Positions 1 to 5,461 of a stretch of DNA of 5,774 bases are shown piece by piece; within the stretch, counting starts at the first letter, position 1; every line of letters starts with the position of its first letter. The position numbers and the translations under genes are program-made. The DNA lies in contig JAPUGN010000120.1 in the NCBI GenBank assembly GCA_027298165.1, forward strand, positions 1 to 5,774, written 5' to 3'. The DNA comes from Nitrospinota bacterium (GTDB taxonomy: Bacteria > Nitrospinota > Nitrospinia > Nitrospinales > Nitrospinaceae). Under the pieces are notes generated by a model, which searched no databases, was not told the DNA's origin, and saw only the letters and a list, made by a program, of their open reading frames with translations.

Positions 1-1
1 C

Positions 2-172
2 CCTTATGGATTGAAAGGGGGTGAGCCGGGAGCTCTCGGGGAAAATTGGTTCGTTAAAAAGGATGGAACCGCTCTCAATATGGGAGGAAAAAATGAAATC
101 TCCGTCCACCCGGGTGACCGCATTCGCATCCTCACTCCCGGCGGCGGCGGATATGGCAAATCAGATCATTAA
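2..172 (+). CDS. Hydantoinase B / 5-oxoprolinase family protein, C-terminal fragment
   Basis: Reading frame 2 is open from the left edge to a TAA at 170-172 and gives 56 residues; the gene begins outside the window. The fragment starts PYGLKGGEPGA and ends with PGDRIRILTPGGGGYG followed by KSDH. The R-P-[FY]-G-L-x-G-G-E-P-G segment and the terminal T-P-G-G-G-G-[YW]-G signature are characteristic of the C-terminus of the HyuB / oxoprolinase B family. Members act with, or are fused to, a HyuA-type ATPase domain and hydrolyse cyclic amides such as 5-oxoproline (giving glutamate) or hydantoins in the cytoplasm. The segment NMGGKNEISVHPGD resembles the L-G-G-K of eukaryotic-type 5-oxoprolinases, which slightly favours that substrate. 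The fragment cannot show whether the protein is a fused A-B enzyme or a separate B subunit. There is no in-frame ATG start that would explain the family match, so this is a truncated long gene rather than a small one. Confidence 0.85.
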   Translation, partial: PYGLKGGEPGALGENWFVKKDGTALNMGGKNEISVHPGDRIRILTPGGGGYGKSDH

Positions 173-267
173 GACAGGCGCAGAACGATTTTGTCCTCAT
201 GAGTCGTGCTTTCCAATGCGTTTTGGATTTGGGTGAGAGGTTAGATGGAAATGATCCGAGGCCTTCG

Positions 268-289
268 GAAACGGTCAGCGTTTCTTTTT
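268..289 (+). terminator. Candidate intrinsic terminator for the hydantoinase-family gene
   Basis: A perfect 6-bp stem, GAAACG (268-273) with CGTTTC (279-284) around a 5-base loop, is followed directly by TTTTT (285-289). It lies 95 bases after the hydantoinase stop codon and overlaps the last codons of the convergent YkgJ-type gene, whose stop codon is at 275-277. The stem is short and only half GC, so termination strength is uncertain. Confidence 0.4.
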
Positions 290-1003
290 ACCGGTCTTTT
301 TATCCTTCCAGGTCAGCAGCCAACGTTGAATGATTCTGAGTTTCTGCGAGCCGGTGAACTTCCGCCGCTTTATTTTGGGAGTCGACTCGTACTGCAGGCG
401 TGCGATGACCGTCGGCGCCACCGCTTCCTCCAACAGTACTCCGCGCTGGGCGTGTTCGAGATTTTTGGATGCGCACACATCGCGGAAGGCCACCATCAGG
501 CGGCAGTCCAGAGGCCGGTCTTCGTGGATCATAAAAGACTCATCTCCGTCCAGAAACGGACACCGCTGATTGATCACCATGTGGTGCCAGTCCACCGTTT
601 CCGGATCGATCCCGGACTCCAGAGTCTTCGCCACTTTCCGGATGGTTTTTTCGGATTTTTCGATGATCTGGTTGAGGTCGATGCCCTTTGCGCGCGCGCT
701 ATTCACCATGCCGTCCCATTCGATCTGGGTATGGGCCACGCCGGTGTAACAGCAGTGACTGCATCCCTTACGGCAGGTTAAGGGGGGCGCTTTGGCGACG
801 TAGGCGCGGTCGAGCACTTTCCAGAACGCCTTAAGAAGAGGAATCTTCTCGGCTTTGGCCAGCGCTTTGGTCTCCGCCAGCATGGCTTCGTAGGCGTACT
901 GGAGCTCCGCTTCGGAAAACTTCTGCTGGATAAAATGCCGCAGCTCTTCCGGGTCGGTCACTCCCTGGATAAAAGCGCCAATATGATCGGAATAAAGGGT
1001 CAT
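275..1003 (-). CDS. YkgJ-type zinc/iron-chelating domain protein (CxxxCxxCC)
   Basis: A 242-residue cytoplasmic-looking protein with no signal peptide or membrane segment. Residues 77-85 hold the cluster C-x3-C-x2-C-C (CRKGCSHCC). Residues 148-168 hold CPFL and then a form of the family motif R-P-x-x-C-R (RPLDCR). This layout is that of the YkgJ / UPF0153 family, thought to bind a zinc ion or an Fe-S centre; the biochemical role is unknown for nearly all members. The usual Cys two residues before the I-[YH]-E motif is Phe157 here, while an extra Cys177 lies after the motif. The N-terminal 70 residues are helical and acidic, and the tail is very basic (KDKKTGKKKR). I chose the ATG at 1003-1001 over an upstream in-frame TTG at 1039 because the TTG extension (FLINRSEPCFF) does not look like part of the protein; neither start has a strong Shine-Dalgarno. 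The gene lies 116 bases downstream of the DUF1844 gene on the same strand, so co-transcription is likely. Confidence 0.8.
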   Translation of the reverse strand: MTLYSDHIGAFIQGVTDPEELRHFIQQKFSEAELQYAYEAMLAETKALAKAEKIPLLKAFWKVLDRAYVAKAPPLTCRKGCSHCCYTGVAHTQIEWDGMVNSARAKGIDLNQIIEKSEKTIRKVAKTLESGIDPETVDWHHMVINQRCPFLDGDESFMIHEDRPLDCRLMVAFRDVCASKNLEHAQRGVLLEEAVAPTVIARLQYESTPKIKRRKFTGSQKLRIIQRWLLTWKDKKTGKKKR

Positions 1004-1119
1004 GAAAAAACAGGGCTCGCTTCGATTGATAAGAAACAAAATACCACTGTCTTTATTTATAAGGAAGGCAATAGTGTTAAGGCATGATTGGCTGGGCAGG
1101 GGTGGGGCGGAGGAAACGG

Positions 1120-1548
1120 TTATTTCGGGGTTTTGGCCACGTACTTCACTTGCAGTTCGTAAATCAGTTGTTCCATCAGTTTGGCTTCATCCGCGTCGAG
1201 ATTGTTTTTGGTTTTTTCCTGGAGCATGATGAGGATGTCGATGGTCTGTTTGACCGCCGGCAGGTTTTCCTCTTTCTTGCCGGTCAGGGGATCGGGAATA
1301 TCTCCCAGATGGTAAAATGCGGACGAGGTCAGCGACAACACGAAGGTGGAAAAGTTGAGTTCAAAGTCCTTCGGGGGCGACTGCTTCTCCTCCGGCGGCG
1401 CCTGCTTCTCCTCCGGCGGTGCCTGCTTCTCCTCCGGCGGTGCCTGGTCTTTGGCTTGCGATGCGTCGGCGGCTTTGGCTTCCTCTTCGGACTGCTTGGA
1501 GGAGCGTTTGTCTTTGATGGTGAAGCCCGGTCCTTCCACGTCGCTCAT
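1120..1548 (-). CDS. DUF1844 domain protein with APPEEKQ tandem repeat
   Basis: A 142-residue protein. Residues 1-60 are charged, low-complexity and probably disordered, with three perfect copies of APPEEKQ at 36-56. Residues 61-136 form the DUF1844 domain: the opening F-E-L-N-F-S-T-F-V-L-S-L and the segment G-D-I-P-D-P-L-T-G are typical, followed by helices rich in Leu and Glu. The family is small, widespread in deltaproteobacteria and related phyla, and has no established function. There is no signal peptide and no membrane segment. The start is ATG 1548-1546: a perfect AAGGAG lies 8 bases upstream, whereas an alternative in-frame TTG at 1623 would put the -10 and -35 boxes of a good promoter inside the coding region. 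The gene is divergent from tatT and lies upstream of the YkgJ-type gene. Confidence 0.85.
   Translation of the reverse strand: MSDVEGPGFTIKDKRSSKQSEEEAKAADASQAKDQAPPEEKQAPPEEKQAPPEEKQSPPKDFELNFSTFVLSLTSSAFYHLGDIPDPLTGKKEENLPAVKQTIDILIMLQEKTKNNLDADEAKLMEQLIYELQVKYVAKTPK
1382..1444 (-). repeat. Three tandem 21-bp units encoding APPEEKQ
   Basis: The units 1382-1402, 1403-1423 and 1424-1444 follow one another without a gap. Units 2 and 3 are identical and unit 1 differs from them at one base (C for T near its end). Because 21 is a multiple of three, gain or loss of a unit keeps the DUF1844 reading frame. The following residues SPPK look like a decayed partial fourth copy. Confidence 0.95.
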
Positions 1549-1556
1549 GATCCGAT

Positions 1557-1562
1557 CTCCTT
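1557..1562 (-). promoter_or_regulatory. Shine-Dalgarno AAGGAG of the DUF1844 gene
   Basis: On the minus strand AAGGAG is followed by 8 bases and then ATG. This decides the start codon at 1548 over the longer TTG-initiated reading. Confidence 0.85.
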
Positions 1563-1566
1563 GAAA

Positions 1567-1582
1567 GCTGGCATTGGCCAGC
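1567..1582 (-). other. Leader hairpin just upstream of the DUF1844 ribosome-binding site
   Basis: GCTGGC and GCCAGC form a perfect 6-bp stem around a 4-base loop. It would sit near the 5' end of the roughly 40-base leader predicted from the promoter at 1595-1623 and stop 4 bases before the Shine-Dalgarno. It may protect the mRNA 5' end; no T-run follows, so it is not an intrinsic terminator. Confidence 0.45.
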
Positions 1583-1594
1583 GTAATTGCCGCG

Positions 1595-1623
1595 AGCATA
1601 GCAGTTTGTCCGGGGCTTGTCAA
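1595..1623 (-). promoter_or_regulatory. Sigma-70-type promoter for the DUF1844 and YkgJ-type genes
   Basis: On the minus strand a perfect -35 TTGACA (1623-1618) is followed by a 17-base spacer and the -10 TATGCT (1600-1595). Transcription should begin near 1588, giving a leader of about 40 bases that contains a hairpin and the AAGGAG site. Confidence 0.75.
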
Positions 1624-1662
1624 AATCAGGGAGGCGGTTGTTGCCCTATCCGGGTTTTGATT

Positions 1663-1671
1663 TGATATGAT
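1663..1671 (+). promoter_or_regulatory. Candidate extended -10 promoter of tatT
   Basis: TGATATGAT matches the extended -10 pattern TGnTATAAT with one mismatch. The best -35 candidate, TTGCCC at 1641-1646, is separated from it by 19 bases, which is long. Initiation about 7 bases downstream would leave only a few bases before the ATG at 1681, so the transcript would be almost leaderless. This is a motif reading only. Confidence 0.35.
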
Positions 1672-1680
1672 GGTAATCTT

Positions 1681-2544
1681 ATGGATAACAAGCTCATCGC
1701 TATCCTGAGTCTACTGATCCTGCTGGGGGGGTGCTCCCTCCGTTCCCTTTCCGTTCGTATGGCCAGCCCCCTGGTGGAAAACCAGTTCGCCGCCATCAAT
1801 GAGGAAACCGATCCTATCCTGGCGGAACACGCCATCCCCGCAAGCCTGAAAATGCTCGAAGGCCTGCTCAGGGAGGACCCGGACAACGAAATCGTGTTGA
1901 GCCGGCTCGCGGAAGGGTATTGCGGATATGCCTTCAGCTTTGCGGAGGATACCCATCCGGAGCGCGCCTCACTCCTGTACCTCAGGGGACGCGATTTTGC
2001 CGAACGGTTGCTGGTAACCGCTGGAGCGCCGGAAAACCTGACCCGGCAGAATCCGGAACAATTCAAACAGTCGGTGCAGGCCTTGAACGCCGATCATCGC
2101 AACGGATTGTACTGGATGAGCCAGTGCTGGGCGAGCTGGCTGATGCTCAACCTGGACGATTTGCAGGCTTTTGTTGCCATGGCCAAGGTGGAACCGGCCA
2201 TGCAGAGAATGCTGGAGTTGGACGCGTCTTACCACTTTGCCGGGCCGCATCTTTTTTTCGGCGTGTTTTACGGCGGCCGCCCGAAAATTCTGGGTGGGAA
2301 TCCTGACAAGTCCCGCCAGCATTTCGAAATGTGTCTCAAGCTTACGGAGCGCAAATATCTGATCACCCAGTTGCTGTACGCGAAAATTTATGCGGTCCAG
2401 ATTCAGGACCGCGAACTGTTCAAAAAACTGTTAAGCGAGGTACTGGCAGCGCCGGTGGATATTCTTCCCGAACAACGGCTGGCCAATGCCGTGGCAAAAA
2501 TGAAGGCCCAAACCCTTTTGGAGTCGGCAGATGATTTATTTTAA
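1681..2544 (+). CDS. tatT: TatT-type TRAP transporter-associated TPR lipoprotein
   Basis: A 287-residue lipoprotein. Residues 1-17 are a type II signal peptide (K4, then a Leu/Ile-rich core) ending in the lipobox L-G-G-C with the lipidated Cys at 18. The mature part is largely helical: the segment around 52-87 (SLKMLEGLLREDPDNEIVL) is TPR-like, and residues 186-225 carry the family pattern of G-G-R-P-x-x-L-G-G-N-P-x-x-S-x-x-H-F. These match the TRAP transporter T-component family (TatT, Tp0956 of Treponema pallidum), a TPR protein that associates with its cognate TRAP binding protein. The next gene, overlapping by 14 bases, is a DctP-family binding protein, the expected partner, so the two are very probably translated together. 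The start ATG at 1681 is the only in-frame choice, since a TGA stop lies at 1663-1665. It has no recognisable Shine-Dalgarno. A run of seven G encodes the lipobox glycines. Outer-membrane or inner-membrane placement cannot be told from sequence. Confidence 0.85.
   Translation: MDNKLIAILSLLILLGGCSLRSLSVRMASPLVENQFAAINEETDPILAEHAIPASLKMLEGLLREDPDNEIVLSRLAEGYCGYAFSFAEDTHPERASLLYLRGRDFAERLLVTAGAPENLTRQNPEQFKQSVQALNADHRNGLYWMSQCWASWLMLNLDDLQAFVAMAKVEPAMQRMLELDASYHFAGPHLFFGVFYGGRPKILGGNPDKSRQHFEMCLKLTERKYLITQLLYAKIYAVQIQDRELFKKLLSEVLAAPVDILPEQRLANAVAKMKAQTLLESADDLF
2520..2523 (+). promoter_or_regulatory. Shine-Dalgarno GGAG of the TRAP binding-protein gene
   Basis: GGAG lies inside the tatT coding region, 7 bases before the ATG at 2531. 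It confirms the overlapping start and points to coupled translation. Confidence 0.65.
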
Positions 2545-3625
2545 ACAAAGGAACCGGTTTCTTTCCCGATGGCGGGACATTAAAAAAAGAATCTTTCGCC
2601 CCGCGACTTTGGGGTGCATCCTCTGCGGCATTCTCGCATCCCTGTTGTTCGCATTGGTGCTGTTTTTCGCCCAAGCGCCGGACGCGCAGGCGGCCCAAAA
2701 AACTCGCATTAAATTTTCCACCTTGGCCCCTGAAGGATCCTCGTGGATGAAAATAATGCGCTCGCTGGAAAAAGAATTGAAACGCGTGACCGAGGGTGCG
2801 GTAGGATTTAAATTTTATCCCGGCGGCGTTTCGGGAGACGAGGTCGACGTTATTCGCAAAATGCGCATCGGCCAGATCCATGCGGCGGGGTTCACCGGTG
2901 TGGGCCTCGGGGAAATCCTGCCGGAAGTGCGCATTCTGGATTTGCCATTCCTGTTCCGCAACGACCGGGAGATCGAAGTCATCTATGAAAAAATGAACGA
3001 CTACTTCGCCGCCCGCTTCGAGGAGAAAGGCTACATCCTGCTCGGCTGGGTTCCGGTGGGATGGATTCATTTCTTTTCCAATGAACCGGTGTCCACCGTG
3101 GCCAGCCTGAAACCCAGGAAAGCTTGGATGTGGGAAGGCGATCCACTGGTGTATGAGACTTACCGGGGGCTGGGCGTCAGCCCGCATCCGCTGTCGATCA
3201 CCGACGTCCTGTTGTCTTTGCAGACGGGAATCGTGGATACGGTGTACGCCTCCCCGATGGGTGCGCTGGCCCTGCAGTGGTTCACCAAGGTAAAATACAT
3301 GTCCGAGTTGCGTATGGCCAACGCCACCGGGGCTGTGCTGATAACGAAGAAAATGTTTGACCGCCTGCCGGACAAGCATAAAAACGCTTTACGCCAAGTC
3401 AGCAAAAATTATCTGAAAAAACTGGTGAAGAAAGTTCAGGAAGACAACGACGAGGCCATTACCCTCATGAAACAGAACGGACTGAAAATGACGCCCCTGC
3501 CCGACGCCGGCGAGCTCGAAAAATTTTATGCCGTGGGTAGAGAGGTCCAAAATAAAATGAACGGCAAGCTGTTCAGCCAGCCCCTTCTCGATACAGTCAT
3601 GTCCCACCTCAAGGCCCTCCGCTAG
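2531..3625 (+). CDS. dctP: DctP-family TRAP transporter periplasmic substrate-binding protein (TatP-like)
   Basis: A 364-residue exported protein. Residues 1-25 are a long, very basic n-region, 26-48 a hydrophobic core, and A52-Q53-A54 a likely signal peptidase I site. The mature part begins with the TRAP binding-protein opening T-R-I-K-F-S-T-L-A-P-E-G-S-S-W and continues with family landmarks: the G-x-V-S-G-D-E-x-D-x-x-R-K-M-R-I-G-Q-I segment (98-115), LDLPFLFR (137-143), and LSLQTGIVDTVYASP (228-242). It should capture a ligand in the periplasm and deliver it to a DctQM permease using an ion gradient. At the position where classical members have the carboxylate-binding Arg (L-K-G-x-K-x-R), this protein reads L-K-P-R-K-A-W, so the ligand may not be a simple organic acid. 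Its partner TatT is directly upstream with a 14-base overlap. No permease gene follows; the next gene is convergent. Ligand unknown. Confidence 0.88.
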   Translation: MIYFKQRNRFLSRWRDIKKRIFRPATLGCILCGILASLLFALVLFFAQAPDAQAAQKTRIKFSTLAPEGSSWMKIMRSLEKELKRVTEGAVGFKFYPGGVSGDEVDVIRKMRIGQIHAAGFTGVGLGEILPEVRILDLPFLFRNDREIEVIYEKMNDYFAARFEEKGYILLGWVPVGWIHFFSNEPVSTVASLKPRKAWMWEGDPLVYETYRGLGVSPHPLSITDVLLSLQTGIVDTVYASPMGALALQWFTKVKYMSELRMANATGAVLITKKMFDRLPDKHKNALRQVSKNYLKKLVKKVQEDNDEAITLMKQNGLKMTPLPDAGELEKFYAVGREVQNKMNGKLFSQPLLDTVMSHLKALR

Positions 3626-3701
3626 CCCGGCCTGCTCGGCGCAGGGCCAATCTCGCTGAGGCGTTAGGCCGCGATTGCAAGTTGTCATCGCCAGCCAAAG
3701 T

Positions 3702-3728
3702 AAAAAATTTTCTCCGGGTGTTGCCCGG
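3702..3728 (-). terminator. Candidate terminator of the oleC transcript
   Basis: On the minus strand CCGGG, a 5-base loop and CCCGG form a GC-rich stem (3728-3714), followed by AGAAAA and then six T (3707-3702). It lies about 87 bases after the oleC stop codon. The T-run begins six bases after the stem instead of directly, which weakens the call. Confidence 0.35.
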
Positions 3729-3745
3729 CCAGCGGGAGCTATCCT

Positions 3746-3807
3746 GAATTGCGCCCCAAGACCATCGCTGACCGTTGACAGCCACTAATACTTTTGAAGC
3801 GCAATTC
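3746..3807. repeat. 9-bp perfect inverted repeat between convergent genes
   Basis: GAATTGCGC (3746-3754) pairs with GCGCAATTC (3799-3807) across 44 bases. It lies between the two GC-rich hairpins in the stretch separating dctP and oleC. It could close a longer RNA structure at the oleC 3' end; nothing identifies it as a recombination site. Confidence 0.5.
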
Positions 3808-3814
3808 TAAGGTT

Positions 3815-5449
3815 TTAAATTTGCTCCGGGCCTCGCCCGGCCCAGCGCGCGAGTTGTTCCCGTCCGATTTTGGCGTTGTGCCGGATGTCCACCGGAAACG
3901 CCGGGTGATACAACACTTTTCGAATCGGCCGGGTGATGGAATGGGAAGCGCCCAGTTGTAACAATTCCTCTGTGACCGCCTTCTTATCGATGGCTCCATC
4001 CGCTTCAATCACAATCACCGGAATTTGTTTTTCCGGTTCACCGACTCCTACCAGGGCCGAGCGTTTCACTTTCGGGTGTGTATTGAAAATCGCTTCGCAG
4101 GGAATGGTGAACAACACCTCCTCCGCGGTTTGGACGCGGTGACTCTTCCGTCCGCAAAACCAAAGACGATTGTTATCGTCGAGATAACCGACATCCCCCA
4201 TGCGGTGCCACAAGGTTTCGCCGTCACGGATTTTAGCCCGGCGCGTGGCCTCTTCCAGATTGAAATATTCCTGCGTCACCCAGGGACTTCGGACCACCAC
4301 CTCGCCGATGGTGCCCTTGGGCACCGCCAGTGAATCGTCCCACGTATCGATCGCGTCGTCGGTGATTTTTATGATTTTGAGAGTCAGTCCATCCACCGCC
4401 TGTCCCACGCAGGTTCCCTTGCCCTGGCGGGTCTGTTCCCAAGTCTGGTTCAGGATTTCGCGGTGGGAAATGGAAGCCACCGGCAAAGCTTCCGTCGCGC
4501 CGTAGGGCGTGTGGATCAGCGCGTCGGGAGACAGGATGCGGTCGAACCGTTCCAGCAGACTGCCCGGCACCGGCGCTCCCGCCATCATGATGCGTTTAAG
4601 CGTCGGCAGTTGGATATCATTTTGCAGGCAGTAGCGGGACACGGTGTTCCACAGCGCAGGGGAACCAAAACTGGTGGTTATGGCATATTTCTTAATGTAT
4701 TGAATGAGGGTTTCAGCATTCACCTGCGCGGGCCGGGTCGGGTCCATATCGGGAATCACGCAGGCCATGCCCAGCGCCACGCCGAACAGGGCAAACAGCG
4801 GAAAGGTGGGCAGATCCATTTCTCCCGCCTCGATTTGAAACAGGCGCCGCAGCAACTCCACCTGTTCAAAGAACATGCGGTGGGTATACAGCACGCCCTT
4901 GGAAGGACCGGTGCTGCCGCTGGTGAACAGGATGGCGGCGGGGTCGTCCGGCGCCACCGTCCCGGACGGAGTTTCTGTGCCGCCCCGGTTGCGAATCCCG
5001 TTCAACGTGACTCCCCCCCAGAACCACCGCCGACCGACGGTTACGTTCAACTCGACACTGCGGAACGCTTTCGAAAAAACAACACGCGCGGCATGGGCCA
5101 GGGGCACGGCGATCATGCCCCTGGGTTGGGCGCTGGCGATGCAGTTGAGAACATTGCGGCGGCCCAGACCAGGATCGATCAATACCGGAACCGCGCCGAA
5201 TTTGAACAGCGCAAAGGTGAGGGCGATAAAATCGATGCCGAAAGGCACCATCACCAGCACCCGGTCGCCCTGGGCCATGCCGGTGTGGCGCAGACCATTC
5301 GCCAGGCGGTTCGCGTCCCGATCGAGTTGCCGGAACGTCATTCTGGAAACGGAGCCGGCGCGGGGAACAATGAGGGCCTCGGCCTCGCCTCTTTCCTCAG
5401 CCAGGCGTTCCAGAGTGTGTGCGATGTTTTCCGGAGAAGGGAAAGTCAT
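3815..5449 (-). CDS. oleC: OleC-type olefin beta-lactone synthetase (AMP-forming ligase)
   Basis: A 544-residue ANL-superfamily adenylating enzyme of full length. Motifs in order: the ATP-phosphate loop TSGSTGPSKG (176-185), YGATE (316-320), G-D-V-G-Y-L-D at 418-424, CGRKSHRV at 432-439, and the C-terminal region FPVDIRHNAKIGREQL (518-533) with Lys527 at the catalytic lysine position. The segments FGAVPVLIDPGLGRRN (84-99), VTVGRRWFWGG (136-146) and VDIRHNAKI are hallmarks of OleC as I know the family, as opposed to ordinary acyl-CoA ligases. OleC uses ATP to convert beta-hydroxy acids, made by OleA and OleD, into beta-lactones that OleB decarboxylates to long-chain alkenes. The start ATG at 5449 lies 12 bases after the stop of the Hda-like gene; AAGG motifs in that gap could serve as a weak ribosome site, so translation may be coupled. 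oleA, oleB and oleD are not in the window. A related role in another beta-lactone or lipid pathway cannot be excluded. Confidence 0.85.
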   Translation of the reverse strand: MTFPSPENIAHTLERLAEERGEAEALIVPRAGSVSRMTFRQLDRDANRLANGLRHTGMAQGDRVLVMVPFGIDFIALTFALFKFGAVPVLIDPGLGRRNVLNCIASAQPRGMIAVPLAHAARVVFSKAFRSVELNVTVGRRWFWGGVTLNGIRNRGGTETPSGTVAPDDPAAILFTSGSTGPSKGVLYTHRMFFEQVELLRRLFQIEAGEMDLPTFPLFALFGVALGMACVIPDMDPTRPAQVNAETLIQYIKKYAITTSFGSPALWNTVSRYCLQNDIQLPTLKRIMMAGAPVPGSLLERFDRILSPDALIHTPYGATEALPVASISHREILNQTWEQTRQGKGTCVGQAVDGLTLKIIKITDDAIDTWDDSLAVPKGTIGEVVVRSPWVTQEYFNLEEATRRAKIRDGETLWHRMGDVGYLDDNNRLWFCGRKSHRVQTAEEVLFTIPCEAIFNTHPKVKRSALVGVGEPEKQIPVIVIEADGAIDKKAVTEELLQLGASHSITRPIRKVLYHPAFPVDIRHNAKIGREQLARWAGRGPEQI

Positions 5450-5461
5450 GAGGCCTTAGCC

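Larger units (their letters stand above)
3701..3847. repeat. Two imperfect copies of a hairpin-bearing 34-35-base element
   Basis: Copy 1 (3701-3734) and copy 2 (3813-3847) share 27 of 34 aligned bases with one gap. Each has an AT-rich end, then CTCCGGG, a short variable loop, GCCCGGCC and AGCG. Each forms a GC-rich stem: 3714-3718 with 3724-3728, and 3826-3831 with 3835-3840. Copy 2 overlaps the last codons and stop codon of oleC; copy 1 is intergenic. The stem symmetry inflates the similarity, so shared function as 3' hairpins is as possible as duplication. Confidence 0.5.

Noticed and set aside
245..781. Plus-strand frame opposite the YkgJ-type gene
   Set aside because: The minus strand carries the cysteine cluster and the RPLDCR motif; the plus product has no motif.
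1004..1039. TTG start extending the YkgJ-type protein by 12 residues
   Set aside because: No Shine-Dalgarno precedes it, and the ATG at 1003 gives a normal N-terminus; not fully excluded.
1040..1080. Possible minus-strand promoter (TTGCCT and TATAAA) before the YkgJ-type gene
   Set aside because: The two boxes are only a few bases apart and no properly spaced partner exists for either.
1084..1665. Plus-strand frame rich in Leu/Arg repeats opposite the DUF1844 gene
   Set aside because: The repeats are the antisense reading of the APPEEKQ array, and it also crosses the promoter region.
2615..2617. Lipobox at Cys29 (T-L-G-C) of the TRAP binding protein
   Set aside because: The hydrophobic core lies mainly after this Cys, not before it, and a good AQA signal peptidase I site follows the core.
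2420..3379. Minus-strand open frame of 319 codons opposite dctP
   Set aside because: The DctP family match on the plus strand is strong and full length; the antisense product has low-complexity composition and no family resemblance.
3613..3648. Inverted repeat GGCCCT/AGGGCC around the dctP stop codon as a terminator
   Set aside because: The loop is 24 bases and no T-run follows; the alternative stem at 3629-3648 has a bulge and also lacks a T-run.
3775..3803. Perfect TTGACA on the plus strand between dctP and oleC
   Set aside because: No acceptable -10 lies 16-18 bases downstream and no plus-strand gene follows.
3626..3814. Small gene or RNA gene in the convergent intergenic region
   Set aside because: No open frame with a ribosome site, no tRNA-like fold and no promoter were found; only hairpins and repeats are visible.
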